Source: Saccharofermentans sp.
GTDB lineage: Bacteria > Bacillota > Clostridia > Saccharofermentanales > Saccharofermentanaceae
Assembly (NCBI GenBank): GCA_024684815.1
Contig: JAIKWL010000026.1
Span: 1-64,000, forward strand
Reading direction: 5' to 3'
Length of the DNA: 64,000 bases
Shown: positions 1 to 7,018 of the stretch, piece after piece
Layout: every line of letters begins with the position of its first letter
Position numbering within the stretch: the first letter of the stretch is position 1
Notes under the pieces: generated by a model
Database searches by the model: none
Told to the model about the DNA's origin: nothing
Seen by the model: only the letters and a program-made list of their open reading frames with translations
Position numbers and translations under genes: made by a program

Positions 1-716
1 AACTTCACAATATCTCCTACAGTAACGAACGCTCCACCATCACCGGTACCCTTTGCACCGACAGAGTAAATATTGGTACGGTAATCATCTGTATCAGGAC
101 AGTAGATATAGCTGTTCGCGCATTTTGCAGGCAGTTTGTCGAAGGAATAATATCCTGTATTGCTCATTCCGCATCTGTCGAAAACATTCTGCTTAAGATA
201 AACGTCAAAATCCGTACCGGTGATCTTTTCGATGATCATCGCGAGCAATACATACCCGGAATTATTGTACTGAAACCTCTTACCCCTGCCATACATCATC
301 GGCTTATCAATAAACAGAGGCAGCATATCACGGTTATACCTGATCCTGTAATTGGGATAATCAGTCCACAACGCCTCATAATCATCCATAACCGATTCAT
401 CAAAGTAATCCGGAACACCGGAAGTATGATTCAAAAGCTGTCTCACTGTAACGTTAGGATCGATCTGTTTCAGATCAAAATCCAGGATCGAGCCGATAGT
501 ATCTTCGAGTCCCAGCTTTCCTGCTTCGATCAGCTGAAGGATACCTACAGCAACAAAGGTCTTGCCCATGGATGCAGATGCAAATCTCGTTTCAAATGTA
601 TTCGGGATTTCATTTGCAATGTCAGCAAATCCGCCGCTGTAATTCAGCAGCACTTCGCCGTCTTTAAATATATATGCGTTTCCTCGAAAATCTTTATCCA
701 TAGTTATTACTGTCAT
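1..716 (-). CDS. Beta-lactamase family serine hydrolase (class C / PBP-like), C-terminus outside window
   Basis: The frame reads from 716 down to base 1 without a stop, so the C-terminal part lies outside the window. It shows the serine beta-lactamase/D-Ala-D-Ala carboxypeptidase fold signature: the nucleophile motif S-x-x-K as SMGK (residues 49-52), then NHTSG, and the second motif Y-x-N as YNN further on. There is no signal peptide, so a cytoplasmic esterase or peptidase-like hydrolase is more likely than a secreted beta-lactamase. The start at 716 (MTVITMDKDF) lies about 12 bases after an AGGA; an in-frame ATG at 701 is an alternative. It belongs to the host chromosome, just outside the integrated element. 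The substrate cannot be told from sequence. Confidence 0.85.
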   Translation of the reverse strand, partial: MTVITMDKDFRGNAYIFKDGEVLLNYSGGFADIANEIPNTFETRFASASMGKTFVAVGILQLIEAGKLGLEDTIGSILDFDLKQIDPNVTVRQLLNHTSGVPDYFDESVMDDYEALWTDYPNYRIRYNRDMLPLFIDKPMMYGRGKRFQYNNSGYVLLAMIIEKITGTDFDVYLKQNVFDRCGMSNTGYYSFDKLPAKCANSYIYCPDTDDYRTNIYSVGAKGTGDGGAFVTVGDIVK

Positions 717-851
717 AATATTTCATTATCCTGTCTATTATCTGTACTAATCAATTATATCAACGTTATATCAAAACCAATGTCTTCACAGTCCGATATG
801 GTATATTCTATGTGTTCTGCATGAACAATCCGTAAAGAAAGAAATCTACGA

Positions 852-944
852 ATGATAAAAGTTTTATTTATTTGTCACGGCAATATACGTAGTTTCTGGG
901 AAATGAATATTTACCGCATATCTAGAAGCACTATTAAAATTTAA
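852..944 (+). pseudogene. 5' remnant of the LMW protein tyrosine phosphatase gene (left junction)
   Basis: The first 12 codons, MIKVLFICHGNI, match the start of the intact phosphatase at 13699 (MIKVLFVCHGNI) with several wobble-position differences. The frame then leaves the family right after the active-site HGNI and stops at 944 after 30 codons. This is best explained as the original 5' end of the host gene, cut off when the element inserted. The 717-851 stretch upstream presumably holds the gene's original promoter and an AAAGAAAG-like ribosome site; I see no other gene in 717-1158. Confidence 0.85.
876..887 (+). other. attL core (12 bp)
   Basis: CACGGCAATATA, identical to 13723-13734. 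It encodes the His-Gly-Asn-Ile of the phosphatase active-site loop. Sequence to its left resembles the phosphatase gene; sequence to its right does not, so the crossover must lie in or very near these 12 bases. Confidence 0.8.
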
Positions 945-963
945 CACAATTTGTAACACACTT
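942..963 (+). repeat. Candidate integrase arm-type sites, left end
   Basis: TAACACA occurs at 942-948 and again at 954-960 (extended to TAACACACTT, 954-963), a 12-bp spacing, about 55-75 bases inside the left core. The same words recur in the same orientation near the right end at 13549, 13561 and 13575. Tn916/lambda-type integrases bind such arm repeats; the assignment here is inference from position and repetition. Confidence 0.5.
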
Positions 964-1024
964 GGCCTATTGGCATCTTTATAAACTTTCCGACATCATT
1001 TAGCCTCTTTTAATGTGTCATTTT

Positions 1025-1040
1025 TTGAGACTAGTCTCAA
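1025..1040. promoter_or_regulatory. 16-bp perfect palindrome TTGAGACTAGTCTCAA
   Basis: A perfect dyad with a further half-site AGTCTCA about 10 bases downstream, lying about 120 bases upstream of the small gene at 1159. Nearby are two copies of CATTTTGG (from about 1057 and 1079). It looks like an operator for an element-encoded repressor, but no repressor in the element can be assigned to it. Confidence 0.4.
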
Positions 1041-1158
1041 TTTTCGCCTAAAAGTCTCATTTTGGGGCCTCTTTTTTCATTTTGGTGCATTTTACCCCCA
1101 CAAACGTATTATGCCGTATTAGACTACGGCTACCATCAAACATCAGGAGGTAACAAAT

Positions 1159-1392
1159 ATGAGAAATGTTTTCGAAGAATACAGACAGGGCATTATTAGT
1201 TGGGACGAAGCCTATCGAATTGCCAATAATAACGCTGCTATTGTTTCAGGTACTATTAGTAATACTTCTTCTGAAGAAACTGATTACTGGTGTTGTCAAA
1301 TGGAAAGTCTCGGTGTTGACATTGCAGAACAAATAATGCTGAGACTTGGTTATTGGCAAGATGCAGACGGAATATTGCATAAAGCATCATAA
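1159..1392 (+). CDS. Small element protein of unknown function (77 aa)
   Basis: A 77-residue protein preceded by a strong AGGAGG ribosome site ten bases before the ATG. I do not recognise a family. It is acidic and mostly helical by appearance, starting MRNVFEEYRQGI and containing a WCCQME segment; it has no membrane segment or signal peptide. It is the first gene inside the element's left end, upstream of the iteron region, a place where small regulatory or excision proteins are often found. That role is only positional. Confidence 0.7.
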   Translation: MRNVFEEYRQGIISWDEAYRIANNNAAIVSGTISNTSSEETDYWCCQMESLGVDIAEQIMLRLGYWQDADGILHKAS

Positions 1393-1436
1393 GATAAGTT
1401 GCGTTCTCACTCGCCTACGGCTCGTTCGGTTTACAG

Positions 1437-1462
1437 GAAAAAGAAAGCGTTACTTCTTTTTC
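1437..1462 (+). terminator. Hairpin after the 77-aa gene
   Basis: GAAAAAGAA (1437-1445) and TTCTTTTTC (1454-1462) form a 9-bp stem with an 8-base loop, 45 bases after the stop of the 77-residue gene. There is no clean U-run after it, so it is only a possible terminator. Confidence 0.35.
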
Positions 1463-1794
1463 TGATCAGCGTAACTCTTTAACTACTCTTTTATGAGCCT
1501 TTAATTTGTGAAGTAACGGAGTTACGTTGATTTCATTAAAGCATTCGCATGCATAAGTTTTTTACGAAATATAACTACTGATTATTGTTTTTGTAAAATG
1601 TAATATTTCTTCGTTACCTGTAAACTTAGGTTGGATTTTCCTGATAAATGAGTTCTTTTTTAGTTACAAGAATGCAGACAGTATCGTAACCTGCAAACCC
1701 TTTAGAATAAAGGCTCTTGACATCGTTCCGGGTGCCGTGGTAAGGTCTGTTTAAGCTATCTTGGTACTCTTGGAGTGCCAGATTAGGAAATATA

Positions 1795-1846
1795 ATTACG
1801 AAACAGAATTACGAACCAACATTACGAAACAAAATTACGAACAATA
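1795..1846 (+). repeat. Four 13-bp iterons (ATTACGAAMCA-like), candidate replication origin
   Basis: ATTACGAA starts at 1795, 1808, 1821 and 1834, exactly 13 bases apart, each followed by a variable A/C-rich tail. Degenerate copies occur at about 1918 (ATTTCGAACCA) and 1931 (ATACGAA), again 13 bases apart. The array sits in the 679-base gene-free stretch 1393-2071, directly upstream of the genes for the SF3 helicase and its paralogue. Phased short direct repeats beside a replication gene are typical of initiator binding sites. Function is inferred. Confidence 0.65.
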
Positions 1847-1949
1847 ATACTTGAAACAGTGAATTTTCACCTTAGATTTGAGACAGTAATTTTATAACCG
1901 TAGTTTCTGTCCCCAGAATTTCGAACCAAAATACGAATTTAATGAACGG

Positions 1950-1977
1950 CTGGCATTGAAAATGTTTTCAATGCCAG
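1950..1977. repeat. 28-bp near-perfect palindrome
   Basis: CTGGCATTGAAAA (1950-1962) is followed after two bases by its exact reverse complement (1965-1977). The two-base centre is too tight for a normal RNA hairpin loop and no U-run follows, so a protein-binding dyad or an origin component is more likely than a terminator. It lies between the iterons and the replication genes. Confidence 0.6.
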
Positions 1978-2071
1978 TTTAGTACAAATCTCGTTTTGTT
2001 GTTATTTCATGCCTGAAATACACAATTGAGGTTTAGGACATTTTCATACGATTTTCAGGAGGATTTTTAAA

Positions 2072-2539
2072 ATGTTCATAGGTCATTTAATGATGGATAT
2101 TAGTATGGTCCAAACTATATCTCTATGGGAATTAGAGATGATGATTTTAGGAAATGTAGAAGATTGGCAAAGATACTATGCTGGGTGTAGGCGTTCAGGC
2201 ATTTTAAGCAAATACATGGAATTGCTTAATAAGGCGATATATGACGCAAATGAATATCGTGGTCCTTATAACCAACTTGTTTATCCTCCAAATCCAGATC
2301 CATATGTTGTAGCCTCACTCCTCAATGCATTCTATGATGTCATAAGACGTGAGGATTCTAGAACAAAGACGATGGTAGCTGCGATTTTTGTAGATACTGG
2401 TTGTTGTCAAGGTGCATATTTAAGTTATGCGGATGGGCTCTATCATATTAAGAATGAGTTTTGTCCTAATATTTCAGATTATGATTTCAGATTTGCACTA
2501 TCAGTATTAGCTAATAGAACAGATATTCCTGTTAGGTGA
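2072..2539 (+). CDS. Stand-alone paralogue of the helicase N-terminal domain (155 aa)
   Basis: Start chosen for the AGGAGG nine bases upstream. The second half (from about residue 72) aligns with residues 70-154 of the helicase that follows: both have PD-x-x-V, an L-x-x-F-x-x-I helix, D-x-G-x-x-x-G-x-Y, then a P-x-x-x-x-x-x-F helix and end near a V/I-P. It therefore looks like a duplicated D5_N-like or primase-associated domain encoded separately, with no ATPase motifs. It overlaps or nearly abuts the helicase gene and should be co-translated. It may help load or regulate the helicase at the iterons; that is inference. Confidence 0.75.
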   Translation: MFIGHLMMDISMVQTISLWELEMMILGNVEDWQRYYAGCRRSGILSKYMELLNKAIYDANEYRGPYNQLVYPPNPDPYVVASLLNAFYDVIRREDSRTKTMVAAIFVDTGCCQGAYLSYADGLYHIKNEFCPNISDYDFRFALSVLANRTDIPVR

Positions 2540-2544
2540 AGAAT

Positions 2545-4215
2545 ATGAGTGATTATATTTCATATGAATCCCTAGATTTATTGGAACATGCTATAGCTGA
2601 TGACTGTATTAACGAATTCATAAATGATAGGTCGTGTCCTTCACCCAATGAAAAGGTGAATCGATATATGCAAGTTCTAAGTGTTGCGGTTGACCTAAAA
2701 AACCAAGACCGTCCTAAAGGGATGAAGTGGCGATGTCCGACCGAACCTGATGTTTCGGTAATTGTTAAGTTCTTGGCTACATTTCATCAAATAATAAAAG
2801 TGCCTTATTACGACACAAATAACACGGATGAAATGGAATTGGCTATGTATCAGGATGCTGGCGATTATGAAGGCACTTATACAAATAAGAAAGATGTATT
2901 CTTTCAAGTAGTAAGGCGTTACTTGCCTAGTGTTAATAAGCATCAATTTCAGGAAATCCTGTTTGGATTGCTCAATTCTGAAAGGGTGCCTGCCAAGCAA
3001 CTGACGAAGCTGGACTATCTTGTTCCGGTCAATAATGGTGTTTTTGACATGCGGTCAAAAACTCTGTTGGGATATGAAGAATGTCAGCGAAGAGGACTTG
3101 ATTATGTATTCGTTAAGAAGATTAGGATTGATTTTGGTCCTGTAGCTAATCCAATAATCCATAATCCTACAGACGGAACAGACTGGGATGTTGAATCATG
3201 GATGGGTTCATTGAGTGATGACCCTGATACTGTAAAACTGCTATGGCAAGTTGTAGCATCGGTGGTTCGAGTTTACAAGGACTATCAAAAGACGATTCTG
3301 TTCTATAGTGAATCGGGGTCAAATGGTAAAGGAACATTATGTACTCTTTTAAGAGGATTGGTGACGGATTCCGAATCCATATCGATTCTTGAGTTCTCGG
3401 ATGAATATGCTCTTTCAAACATCTTCTTTGTAAATGCAATTATTTGTGATGAGAATTCTGTTGGCTCGTTTGCTAAAGCCAGTTCGAGATTTAAAGCAGC
3501 GGTATCTGGTGACCCTTTCATGGTTAACAGAAAGTACTTACCGCCCATCACTGGTTGCTTTTATGGAAGAATCATAGAGTGTGTCAATGAACTTCCTCGT
3601 TTTGCTGATTTTAGTGATTCAATTTTGAGGAGACTGTTAATTGTGAATTTCTCCAAGAGATTTGAAGATGGCGAGAAGAAGCGATACATCAAAACTGACT
3701 ATTTGAAACGGCCAGAGGTCTTACAGTATGTATTGTATAAAGTCTTATTCCTTATGGATGATTTTGACGAATTTGATGTTCCTGAAGCATCTAACATGCT
3801 GTTGAGAGAAGTAAGGCTTTATAACGATAACATAGCTGCTTTCTTAGATGAGATTCTCGATCAGTTATCGTGGGATTTAGTTCCATTTGGTTTTCTGCAT
3901 TTGCTTTATATCAAATGGTTAAAACTGACATCACCAGCTAGTACACCTGAGAAAAAGCAGAAGTTTATTAATCATATACGTCAGTTATGGACGGCAAATC
4001 CCAATCCTTATTGGGAGGTTACAGGTGACAATCCTGTAAAGGTTGCTCACCGCATGGATAAGCCAGAATTCTTAATAGCCACATTCGGGATTACAGAATG
4101 GGAACGTCAAGGATATACCGGTAATGATTTGGGCACACTTTGTACCCCTAATGTTGATGCTCAACAAGTATTTAGGGGAATTATTAGAAAAGAAGGAGGT
4201 ATTAATCATGTCTGA
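2545..4215 (+). CDS. SF3 replicative helicase, D5/P4 phage-plasmid primase C-terminal type
   Basis: Counted from the GTG at 2536, the motifs are Walker A GSNGKGT (261-267), Walker B with ICDEN (303-307), the SF3 sensor ECVNELPRF (348-356) and arginine finger SILRRLL (362-368). This is the D5/poxvirus-P4 helicase pattern that unwinds replication origins. The N-terminal 200 residues resemble D5_N and are shared with the 155-residue gene upstream; I see no primase catalytic domain, so priming would need another protein. I prefer ATG 2545 because AGGTGA sits five bases before it; a GTG at 2536 would overlap the upstream stop. It makes the element able to replicate once excised, probably from the iterons at 1795. 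Confidence 0.85.
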   Translation: MSDYISYESLDLLEHAIADDCINEFINDRSCPSPNEKVNRYMQVLSVAVDLKNQDRPKGMKWRCPTEPDVSVIVKFLATFHQIIKVPYYDTNNTDEMELAMYQDAGDYEGTYTNKKDVFFQVVRRYLPSVNKHQFQEILFGLLNSERVPAKQLTKLDYLVPVNNGVFDMRSKTLLGYEECQRRGLDYVFVKKIRIDFGPVANPIIHNPTDGTDWDVESWMGSLSDDPDTVKLLWQVVASVVRVYKDYQKTILFYSESGSNGKGTLCTLLRGLVTDSESISILEFSDEYALSNIFFVNAIICDENSVGSFAKASSRFKAAVSGDPFMVNRKYLPPITGCFYGRIIECVNELPRFADFSDSILRRLLIVNFSKRFEDGEKKRYIKTDYLKRPEVLQYVLYKVLFLMDDFDEFDVPEASNMLLREVRLYNDNIAAFLDEILDQLSWDLVPFGFLHLLYIKWLKLTSPASTPEKKQKFINHIRQLWTANPNPYWEVTGDNPVKVAHRMDKPEFLIATFGITEWERQGYTGNDLGTLCTPNVDAQQVFRGIIRKEGGINHV

Positions 4216-4429
4216 TTTAAATTCAATGATGATGCAAACTAAGGCAGATAACGAAGCAATCGGAAGAACTGTTCGTTTTGTTTTTGGAGGAGATTTTCCT
4301 GAAAAAATGAACGATGTACAGCCATTCTTTGAGGTTGTTTATGATGTCTGGTATAGAGAAATCAAATTGAAGAATTCTCGAAGCAACGTAGATGGGAACA
4401 AAGACGGAAACAAAGATGAAGCTCAATAA
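4208..4429 (+). CDS. Small element protein of unknown function (73 aa)
   Basis: ATG 4208 has AAGGAGG about nine bases upstream and overlaps the end of the helicase gene by eight bases, so it is the last member of the replication operon. The protein begins MSDLNSMMMQ and ends in a low-complexity Asn/Asp/Lys tail (DGNKDGNKDEAQ). I recognise no family. A longer reading from 4124 would run inside the helicase gene and lacks a ribosome site. Confidence 0.65.
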   Translation: MSDLNSMMMQTKADNEAIGRTVRFVFGGDFPEKMNDVQPFFEVVYDVWYREIKLKNSRSNVDGNKDGNKDEAQ

Positions 4430-4450
4430 CATGAGTCCATGACGAGTGTT

Positions 4451-4542
4451 GTTAGCCTCGCAGAGCGCAATACACTTTGACGCTCGTGTCAAAGTTAGTA
4501 TTGTGCTACCTTTGCCAAACGGCAAAGGTATGCGAGGCTGAT
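4451..4542 (+). ncRNA. Predicted three-way-junction structure upstream of the relaxase (RNA element or origin of transfer)
   Basis: Three nested stems fit together without leftover overlap. The outer stem is AGCCTCGCA (4454-4462) with TGCGAGGCT (4531-4539). Arm A pairs 4465-4481 with 4488-4506 over 17 pairs, with one G-T pair, a two-base bulge at 4496-4497 and a six-base loop. Arm B pairs 4507-4516 with 4521-4530 (10 pairs, loop AAAC). Only two bases (4463-4464) are unpaired at the junction. It fills the space between the replication operon and the relaxase start. It could be a folded RNA leader, a single-strand origin or the oriT itself. It has no tRNA features. Confidence 0.6.
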
Positions 4543-4573
4543 GATGTCAAAAGCACACTGGGAGGTGATGTCT

Positions 4574-5560
4574 ATGGTTAAAGGCGCTTATAGTGTGAGC
4601 TTAGCACAAGGGCGCGTTGCACATGAACACGATATGCGGGATTATCAGCCGAAAAATGCTGACAGAGAGTTGTCGTCTAGGAATGTAGTAATATGTGAGA
4701 CGACCGACTATCAGGAAGCATTCAATGATATCTTTCGGGATTCTATAGTCAAGTATAATGCTGGACAGGTTCGTGAAGACAGAAAGAAATCATTAGATTA
4801 CTATTCGGAAATCGTACATTCACCCAATAAGGAGAAGCCGATTTACGAATATGTAATGCAAATCGGGTGTTCAGATGATAATGGAATAACCGATTCGGAT
4901 TTTGACGTTGGAGAATGGCAGAGTCTTAAGGACAGAGGAAAGTTTTTATCGGCTTCCAACTATGTCAAAGCACATCTGAATAAAGATCCTCGGAGAGAGG
5001 AGCTTAAGGGCATACTGATAGAGCAATTGCAGGAACTTCAAGATAAATATCCAAATTTTAAGTTCTTGACCATAGTAGTTCATGATGACGAAGTCGGTGG
5101 CACCTGTCATGCTCACATAGCATTTACTCCCATTGCATATGGATATAAAAATGGCATGGAAATGAGAACCTCTCTGTCCAAGGCATTGAGTCAAATGGGA
5201 TTTGAATCCGATGGCAAAGAATATCCAATTCAAAAGTGGCAGAACAAAGTTAAGGATGACATTGAGAATGCTATGGTCAACGCTGGATATGAAAGAGCAC
5301 ATCTCGGAAACAACGAAAAACACCTTTCCGTTAGTCAATTCAAGTTAAAGTGTGAAAACGAAAGAATTGCAGAAGAAAATGCATATCTTCGTGAGGCTAA
5401 TAAGATTTATGAAGCGCAACTCGCTGAATTGAACAGAAGGTCGCAGGAACTAGATGAGCGTGAGAAGAAGGTATCTCACTTGGAAAAGATAGACAAGGCT
5501 GAGAAACTTAAAGAAAGAAGCTACTCAGAACGTAACATTCAGAAGGAACGAGGACTTTAA
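4574..5560 (+). CDS. MOBV (Mob/Pre) family relaxase
   Basis: Relaxases of the pMV158 MobM family nick oriT and stay bound to the transferred strand. The N-terminal motif appears as HEHDMR followed by a D-x-E-x-S/R-N-x segment, and the metal-binding histidine motif appears as VVHDDEVGGTCHAHI, matching the family's H-x-D-E-x-x-P-H-x-H with one proline lost and a two-residue insertion. The C-terminal third is a charged coiled coil (ENERIAEENAYLREAN onward), as in other MOBV proteins. I start at ATG 4574, seven bases after GGAGGT; ATGs at 4541 and 4568 lie before or too near that site. At 328 residues it is a compact member. The structured element at 4451-4542 immediately precedes it. Confidence 0.85.
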   Translation: MVKGAYSVSLAQGRVAHEHDMRDYQPKNADRELSSRNVVICETTDYQEAFNDIFRDSIVKYNAGQVREDRKKSLDYYSEIVHSPNKEKPIYEYVMQIGCSDDNGITDSDFDVGEWQSLKDRGKFLSASNYVKAHLNKDPRREELKGILIEQLQELQDKYPNFKFLTIVVHDDEVGGTCHAHIAFTPIAYGYKNGMEMRTSLSKALSQMGFESDGKEYPIQKWQNKVKDDIENAMVNAGYERAHLGNNEKHLSVSQFKLKCENERIAEENAYLREANKIYEAQLAELNRRSQELDEREKKVSHLEKIDKAEKLKERSYSERNIQKERGL

Positions 5561-5561
5561 T

Positions 5562-5777
5562 ATGAAACCTGATGGCTATGATATTCCTAAGAATTGCGTA
5601 GAGCTTGGTGGTGACGATTACACTAGTGATACATCTACTAAACAGGAAGAACCAAATTCAGACGAGTTGATTGAAGGAAGCGCAGCACATGAAAAGGTAA
5701 TGAGTAAGCTTCGGAAGTCTGTCGCTTGGGATGTTTATTGTAGGTCTATAAACAAGAATCCAAATGACAACCCATAA
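5562..5777 (+). CDS. Small acidic element protein (71 aa), unknown
   Basis: Starts one base after the relaxase stop codon, so it is translationally coupled to it. The first half is acidic and Ser/Thr-rich, the second half basic (KVMSKLRKSVAWDVYCRS). No family recognised. Position suggests an accessory of mobilization. The operon ends at the terminator at 5819. Confidence 0.6.
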   Translation: MKPDGYDIPKNCVELGGDDYTSDTSTKQEEPNSDELIEGSAAHEKVMSKLRKSVAWDVYCRSINKNPNDNP

Positions 5778-5818
5778 TCAGATTAAACCTCATTTTATGC
5801 TGTTTGGTTTGACGAAAA

Positions 5819-5859
5819 AAATAAAGCACTACTCTCAATTAGAGAATAGTGCTTTATTT
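5819..5859. terminator. Bidirectional terminator between convergent genes
   Basis: AAATAAAGCACTA (5819-5831) and its exact complement (5847-5859) enclose a mismatch, four more pairs and an AATTA loop. A/T-runs on both sides serve both strands: the relaxase operon on the plus strand and the DUF5688 gene on the minus strand. Confidence 0.8.
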
Positions 5860-5865
5860 ATGTGC

Positions 5866-6810
5866 TTATGCCACTTGCTTAGAGTTGGCAATTTTGAATC
5901 CTGTCTCGGAGTTGTATTCATAGATGTTATAGGATAACCGGTCTTCAGGCTTAACCTCGTTGTCATTAACCTGTTCAAGCATATCTACCAAGTCCTGAAG
6001 ATTATCTACATGGTCTTTAGAGACAATCAACGTTTCATGGATTGAAGAAGGAATTATATATACAGCATCGCCGAGCTTGGCTGTAATTCGATTCATAACG
6101 TTAGTGTTAAGAATCATAACGGCTCCTTTTGCGTTCTGACGCTGAGCGGTTAATATGAAGAATGGAAGTCTGAAGTCTTCAGGGTTAATATCTTCGATAT
6201 CATATGAAGGTTCTCCCATACCGAAAATAGCATCTTCGAGATTCTTGAATAATGGTGTTCTTTGAGCATTGTTTTTCATTGCCTGTTCATGGAGCTCCTG
6301 GGCATCAATGCCCCACATTTCGGCAAGGTCATTGGTTATGACTGCCTCTGCGCATCCCTCTTCATCCTCGCTGACTCTGACAGCATAGAAGAGGCTCAGG
6401 TCAACCAACCCATCCAAATTCTGATGGGGTTTATCAGAAAGATATTCAACATTGGCCGCTTTGTTGACAAGTCTAGGAATTATCTTGTCCTTTATGCGGT
6501 CATAATGAAGCATATCCTCTTTGTTGAAGTCTTTAATGGTGGCATTCATGCGAATATCAGCCAGCCAGTTCAAGATTTCTTCTAGGGACTTTCCGTTCTG
6601 ATACCTTTCAAATGCATCTTCGAGGTTCAGAGCAGGAATAGCACTTGGCTCATGCCCTATGGGACTGATCATAAGGGCTTCGTATTCATAACCGGAACTC
6701 TTCTTGATGGTTTTGAAGCTCATCTCATAATCCTGATAGTCTTCGGTAAGATAGTCCTTAATGCTAGCTTTGACTTCGTCCCTAAACTGTGCGTAATTCA
6801 TTTCTTTCAT
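5866..6810 (-). CDS. DUF5688 family protein
   Basis: A 314-residue cytoplasmic protein whose start (MNYAQFRDEVKASIKDYL), the following LNLEDAFERYQNGKSLEEIL segment and the later ALNLED/YQNGK pattern match the DUF5688 family common in Clostridia, often in many copies per genome and frequently on mobile elements. The function of the family is not known. AGGAGG lies eight bases before the ATG. It is the only minus-strand gene of the element, transcribed away from the restriction enzyme gene. The shared 208-base divergent promoter region contains the small dyad ACCTGC-gtgca-GCAGGT (6852-6868). Confidence 0.7.
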   Translation of the reverse strand: MKEMNYAQFRDEVKASIKDYLTEDYQDYEMSFKTIKKSSGYEYEALMISPIGHEPSAIPALNLEDAFERYQNGKSLEEILNWLADIRMNATIKDFNKEDMLHYDRIKDKIIPRLVNKAANVEYLSDKPHQNLDGLVDLSLFYAVRVSEDEEGCAEAVITNDLAEMWGIDAQELHEQAMKNNAQRTPLFKNLEDAIFGMGEPSYDIEDINPEDFRLPFFILTAQRQNAKGAVMILNTNVMNRITAKLGDAVYIIPSSIHETLIVSKDHVDNLQDLVDMLEQVNDNEVKPEDRLSYNIYEYNSETGFKIANSKQVA

Positions 6811-7018
6811 GGTTATAACCTCCTGAAAATAGATTTGTACATTTGATTTGGACCTGCGTGCAGCAGGTGAATGAAAAATATTGAAAAGTGTTGATAGATG
6901 TTGATGAATGAGGTAAGATAATTACAAATCGCTCTTATATTAAAAATATTTAAAAATTTAAATATATGAATGGTAGTATTGAATTGTAGTCCAAACATTT
7001 AGTTAATAGGAGATTGGT

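Noticed and set aside
1795..1846. CRISPR array
   Set aside because: The repeats are 13 bases with no spacers of constant length and no cas genes nearby.
1950..1977. Rho-independent terminator
   Set aside because: A two-base centre and no U-run make it unlikely as an RNA hairpin terminator.
4451..4542. tRNA or tmRNA-like gene
   Set aside because: The fold has three stems, but there is no T-loop GTTCRA motif, anticodon arm or acceptor end, and arm lengths do not fit.
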